A stretch of 64,000 nucleotides of DNA from Parasphingorhabdus halotolerans. Its GTDB lineage: Bacteria > Pseudomonadota > Alphaproteobacteria > Sphingomonadales > Sphingomonadaceae. Location: the NCBI RefSeq assembly GCF_012516475.1, contig NZ_CP051217.1:2108001-2172000 (forward strand), written 5' to 3'. Positions 61,020 through 64,000 of the stretch are shown in pieces (position 1 is the stretch's first letter; each line of letters starts with the position of its first letter). Below the pieces are notes generated by a model that had not been told where the DNA came from, searched no databases, and saw nothing but the letters and a program-made list of their open reading frames with translations. The position numbers and the translations under genes are program-made.

Positions 61020-63209
61020 CTAAGCCGCCTTGTAGAAGCTTTCCCCTGCATCCGCTTTTTCGCGGAAGCTCATAGGAGGCTTGAACCGTTCGCCATGTTT
61101 TTGAGCTAGCGTGTCTGCCGTGCGCACAAAATTCCCGACGCCGATTGTATCAATTTCGCTCATCGGGCCGCCCGTATAAGGCGGGAACCCCCAGCCAAAA
61201 ATTGCGCCGAGATCAGCAGATTGCGGATCGGATACAACGCCCTCGTGATAACATTGGGCGGTGGCGATAAGCTGGATATACATCAAACGTTGTTTGACGG
61301 TTTCAACATCCGGCTGCTCATCGGCGAGCGGGAAATGGTCAGCCAGACCCGGCCAAAGCTTCTTCGAACCATCATCGGCATATTCATAGAAACCACCGCC
61401 AAAGCGTCGACCCCGACGATCGACCTTTTTGACCATGATCTCCATCAAGTCTTCTGTTCCGCTTGGAACGTAAGAATCGCCCATTTCTTCTTTGGTCGAA
61501 GTCATGATGTCGTAGCCCAACTGCAAGGTGGTTTCGTCGACCACGGCGAGCGGACCAATCGGCATACCCATGGCAACAGCTGCATTTTCAATCAGTGCCG
61601 GTTTCACGCCTTCAGCGATCATTAGCATTGCTTCATTGGCATATGGCGGGAACACGCGGTTGGTGTAGAAGCCGCGAACGTCTTTAACCACAATCGGTGT
61701 CTTGCGGATTTTAGCATTGTAATCGAGCGCGACGGCCAGAGCCTTGTCACCGGTTTCTGCGCCAGGGATGATTTCCAGCAAGGGCATTCTTTCTACAGGA
61801 GAGAAAAAATGCATGCCTATAAATTGATCGGGCCGTTCGCTGTTCTTGGCAAGGCCGGTGATCGGCAGGGTCGAAGTGTTCGAGGCGAAAACCACATCCT
61901 TGCGGATCACTGCTTCGGTTTTCTTGATCACATCGGCCTTGATGTCGGGGCGCTCAAACACCGCTTCGATGATCAAATCGACATCCTTGAGGTCGTCATA
62001 ATTGTCGGTAGGCGTGATCAAGGCCATGAAAGCTTCGGCCTTTTCCTTGGTCATCTTGCCGCGCGCGACATTCTTGTCGACGATCTTCTGGCTATAGGCG
62101 ACGGCTTTCTGTGCTTCTTCCATACTCCGGTCGAGGACAATTACATTCATCCCGCCTTTGGCCGTAACGTGGGTGATGCCGGAACCCATCAGGCCAGCAC
62201 CGAGTACGCCAACGGTCTTTAGGTCAGAGGCGGGAACGCCCTTTGGACGAGCCGCACCTTTTTCAGCCGCCTGTTTGTTAATGAACAAAGTGCGGATCAT
62301 GTTTTTGGCTTGCGGGCCGCTCAAGAGCTTCGTGAAATATTTGCTTTCCACGCGCAGCGCAGTGTCCATCGGCAACATCGAACCTTCATAAAGGCAGGAG
62401 AGGATCGCCTTGACCGCCTCATAATTGCCTTTCGACTGTTTGAGTGCGATCGCGGAACTGCCCATGTAAAGCGGCACGGCGCGCGGGTCCATCGAACCGG
62501 CGCCTCCAGGGAATTTGTAGCCTTTCTTATCCCAGGGCGCGGATGCTTTCGGATTGGCTTTTACCCATGCTTTGGCTTTGTCGACCACTTCGTCGTGCGG
62601 AACGACTTCGTTGACGATATTTTGCGCCAGTGCCGCTTGCGGGTTCATCGGTTGGCCCATCATGATCGCCATGCCTGCCGCTTGCAAACCAGCGAGGCGT
62701 GGCAGGCGTTGCGTGCCGCCGCCGCCCGGTAGCAAACCAACTTGTACTTCAGGAAGGCCGAGTTGAATCTTCGGATTGTCTGAACAGACACGGTAATGGC
62801 AGGCAAGCGCCAGTTCCAGACCACCACCCAGAGCAAGGCCATGCAATGCACATGCGACGGGTTTGGCGTGGGCTGTACCTTTGAGCAAATCCTTGGCCGA
62901 ATGACCACCGGTTTCCATGCGGCGCAAATTGGCGTTTAATCCCCAAGCCATTTCAAAGGCCTCTTTTGTGGTTTGTGCCTTGGAAGATCCAAGCATGTTG
63001 AGGTCAGCACCTGCAAGAAAACCGGATGCTTTGCCCGAGACCAAAACGGCGCCTCTGATGTCGTCATTATTGATAAGCTCATCAACAAATCTTGGAAATT
63101 CTTCCATCAACGCGTCGTCCCATACGTTCATTGGTTTGCCGGGAACGTCGATGGTGACGAGCGCGACGCCGTCGCTGTCGATATCCACTGTCATTGTTTC
63201 GTAGGTCAT
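61020..63209 (-). CDS. Bifunctional 3-hydroxyacyl-CoA dehydrogenase/enoyl-CoA hydratase (FadB/FadJ-type)
   Basis: A 729-residue beta-oxidation multifunctional enzyme. Residues about 1-200 are the crotonase part (GKASGFLAGADLNMLG; HGLALGGGLELALACHYRV; LPEVQVGLLPGGGGTQRLPRL). The NAD-binding part is VGVLGAGLMGSGITHVTAKGG near residue 330, with FIGMHFFSPVERMPLLEI carrying the catalytic histidine. The order fadA-fadB on the minus strand and the 50-bp gap fit one operon ending at the hairpin at 60967. Confidence 0.93.
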   Translation of the reverse strand: MTYETMTVDIDSDGVALVTIDVPGKPMNVWDDALMEEFPRFVDELINNDDIRGAVLVSGKASGFLAGADLNMLGSSKAQTTKEAFEMAWGLNANLRRMETGGHSAKDLLKGTAHAKPVACALHGLALGGGLELALACHYRVCSDNPKIQLGLPEVQVGLLPGGGGTQRLPRLAGLQAAGMAIMMGQPMNPQAALAQNIVNEVVPHDEVVDKAKAWVKANPKASAPWDKKGYKFPGGAGSMDPRAVPLYMGSSAIALKQSKGNYEAVKAILSCLYEGSMLPMDTALRVESKYFTKLLSGPQAKNMIRTLFINKQAAEKGAARPKGVPASDLKTVGVLGAGLMGSGITHVTAKGGMNVIVLDRSMEEAQKAVAYSQKIVDKNVARGKMTKEKAEAFMALITPTDNYDDLKDVDLIIEAVFERPDIKADVIKKTEAVIRKDVVFASNTSTLPITGLAKNSERPDQFIGMHFFSPVERMPLLEIIPGAETGDKALAVALDYNAKIRKTPIVVKDVRGFYTNRVFPPYANEAMLMIAEGVKPALIENAAVAMGMPIGPLAVVDETTLQLGYDIMTSTKEEMGDSYVPSGTEDLMEIMVKKVDRRGRRFGGGFYEYADDGSKKLWPGLADHFPLADEQPDVETVKQRLMYIQLIATAQCYHEGVVSDPQSADLGAIFGWGFPPYTGGPMSEIDTIGVGNFVRTADTLAQKHGERFKPPMSFREKADAGESFYKAA

Positions 63210-63259
63210 ATTTTTGTCCTGCTAAATTTCTATAGGTTGGGTGGGGCCAAACGTTCCGC

Positions 63260-64000
63260 CTAGTTCACCCGCTCAATGATTGTGGCGATGCCCATGCCGC
63301 CGCCGATGCATAAAGTTGTGAGAGCGGTTTGCTTGTTGGAACGCTCCAGCTCATCAAGCACAGTTCCAAGGATCATTGCACCGGTTGCACCCAACGGATG
63401 GCCCATCGCAATCGCGCCGCCGTTTACGTTCATAACGCTGTGATCGACATTCATTGCATCCATGAAGCGCAGAACGACAGCTGCAAAAGCCTCGTTGAGT
63501 TCCCAGATATCAATATCATTGGCTGACATTCCAGCACGATCCAATGCCTTCTTGGCGGCAAACTCCGGTCCTGTGAGCATGATCGTCGGTTCGCTGCCAA
63601 TCGCTGCCATTGAGACGATTCGCGCGCGTGATTTGAGATTATATTTGTCGCCTGCCATTTCGTTGCCAAGCAATACGGCGGCAGAACCATCAACGATGCC
63701 GGAGCTATTGCCAGCGTGATGGACGTGGTTGATCTTTTCGACATCGGGATGCTTCAAGATTGCAACATCATTAAAGCCGGGCATCTGCTCGCCCATCATC
63801 TGGAAAGCTGGGCTCAATGCGCCAAGTGATTGCATATTGGTTTCAGGCCGCATCAACTCATCATGATCAAGCACGGTCTCGCCGATCACATCCTTGATTG
63901 GCAGGATGGATTTTGCAAAGCGCTTTTCATCCCATGCTTTGGCTGCGCGCTTTTGGCTTTCTACGGCATAAGCGTCCACATCATCACGGCTGTAGCCATA
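63260..64000 (-). CDS. Acetyl-CoA C-acyltransferase (thiolase), 5' part cut by window edge
   Basis: The C-terminal 246 codons of a thiolase. The sequence is open to the right edge of the window, so the N-terminal active cysteine is not seen. Visible are [35 protein letters not shown] (LNEAFAAVV), [18 protein letters not shown] with the catalytic His and the final [19 protein letters not shown] with the second catalytic Cys. It forms the thiolase half of the beta-oxidation complex with the downstream fadB-like gene. Confidence 0.92.
   Translation of the reverse strand, partial: YGYSRDDVDAYAVESQKRAAKAWDEKRFAKSILPIKDVIGETVLDHDELMRPETNMQSLGALSPAFQMMGEQMPGFNDVAILKHPDVEKINHVHHAGNSSGIVDGSAAVLLGNEMAGDKYNLKSRARIVSMAAIGSEPTIMLTGPEFAAKKALDRAGMSANDIDIWELNEAFAAVVLRFMDAMNVDHSVMNVNGGAIAMGHPLGATGAMILGTVLDELERSNKQTALTTLCIGGGMGIATIIERVN

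Noticed and set aside
1..64000. CRISPR arrays, tRNA or rRNA genes, insertion sequences, prophage
   Set aside because: No regularly spaced repeats, cloverleaf-like intergenic sequence, transposase or phage-like genes were recognised; the intergenic gaps are short.

Overview
The window looks like an alphaproteobacterial chromosome segment of the order Sphingomonadales. This is inferred from gene order and protein types, not from any database search. Supporting signs are the hemE / ppsR-maf-aroE-coaE-dnaQ arrangement, the mnmE-mnmG-rsmG-parA-parB block, DUF4402 proteins with a chaperone and an usher-like protein, 'EIVVTAKRR'-type sequences, and an inverted repeat of the 'GTTCGTCCTGAGCCTGTCGAAG' kind that I associate with sphingomonad genomes. 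Coding density is high, operons are tight (many 4-bp ATGA overlaps), and I see no tRNA, rRNA, insertion sequence, prophage or CRISPR array.

Layout. 1-4.4 kb: a truncated VOC protein, divergent HxlR regulator, DUF1801, AI-2E-type permease, MBL hydrolase and a crotonase. 4.4-11.7 kb: the ligase-associated Lhr-type helicase (frameshifted as sequenced) and its usual partner PdeM, separated by two tandem two-lobed retropepsin-like proteases, a small lipoprotein, a GST and trhO. 11.7-33.8 kb: housekeeping genes (antiporter, yggS, leuS-lptE-holA, msrB, a class A PBP, sco, mmcB, cell wall hydrolase, ptsN, hpf, dnaQ, coaE, aroE, maf, ppsR). 33.8-34.1 kb: the probable chromosomal origin, with DnaA-box-like sites, a CtrA-like site and an AT-rich stretch. 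34.1-45.5 kb: hemE, hemJ, rho, terC, mnmE, mnmG, rsmG, parA, parB, with three parS sites. 45.7-50.2 kb: a chaperone/usher-like secretion locus (DUF4402 pilin candidate, PapD-like chaperone, unusual 911-residue usher-like protein). 50.2-64 kb: lipid and CoA metabolism, with a biotin-dependent acyl-CoA carboxylase cluster and the fadB/fadA beta-oxidation pair, truncated at the right edge.

Function. Genes left of 33.8 kb in the origin block run leftward and those to the right run rightward, as expected for replication-codirectional genes diverging from oriC. ParA and ParB with parS at 41.1, 43.1 and 43.6 kb would segregate the newly copied origin. The helicase and PdeM belong to a DNA-repair set whose ligase and nuclease are not in this window.

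A caution about the data: three reading frames (helicase, small lipoprotein, dnaQ C-terminus) are each broken by one missing base inside or beside a G/C homopolymer. In each case one added base restores a sensible protein. Three events of the same kind suggest homopolymer sequencing errors rather than three pseudogenes.
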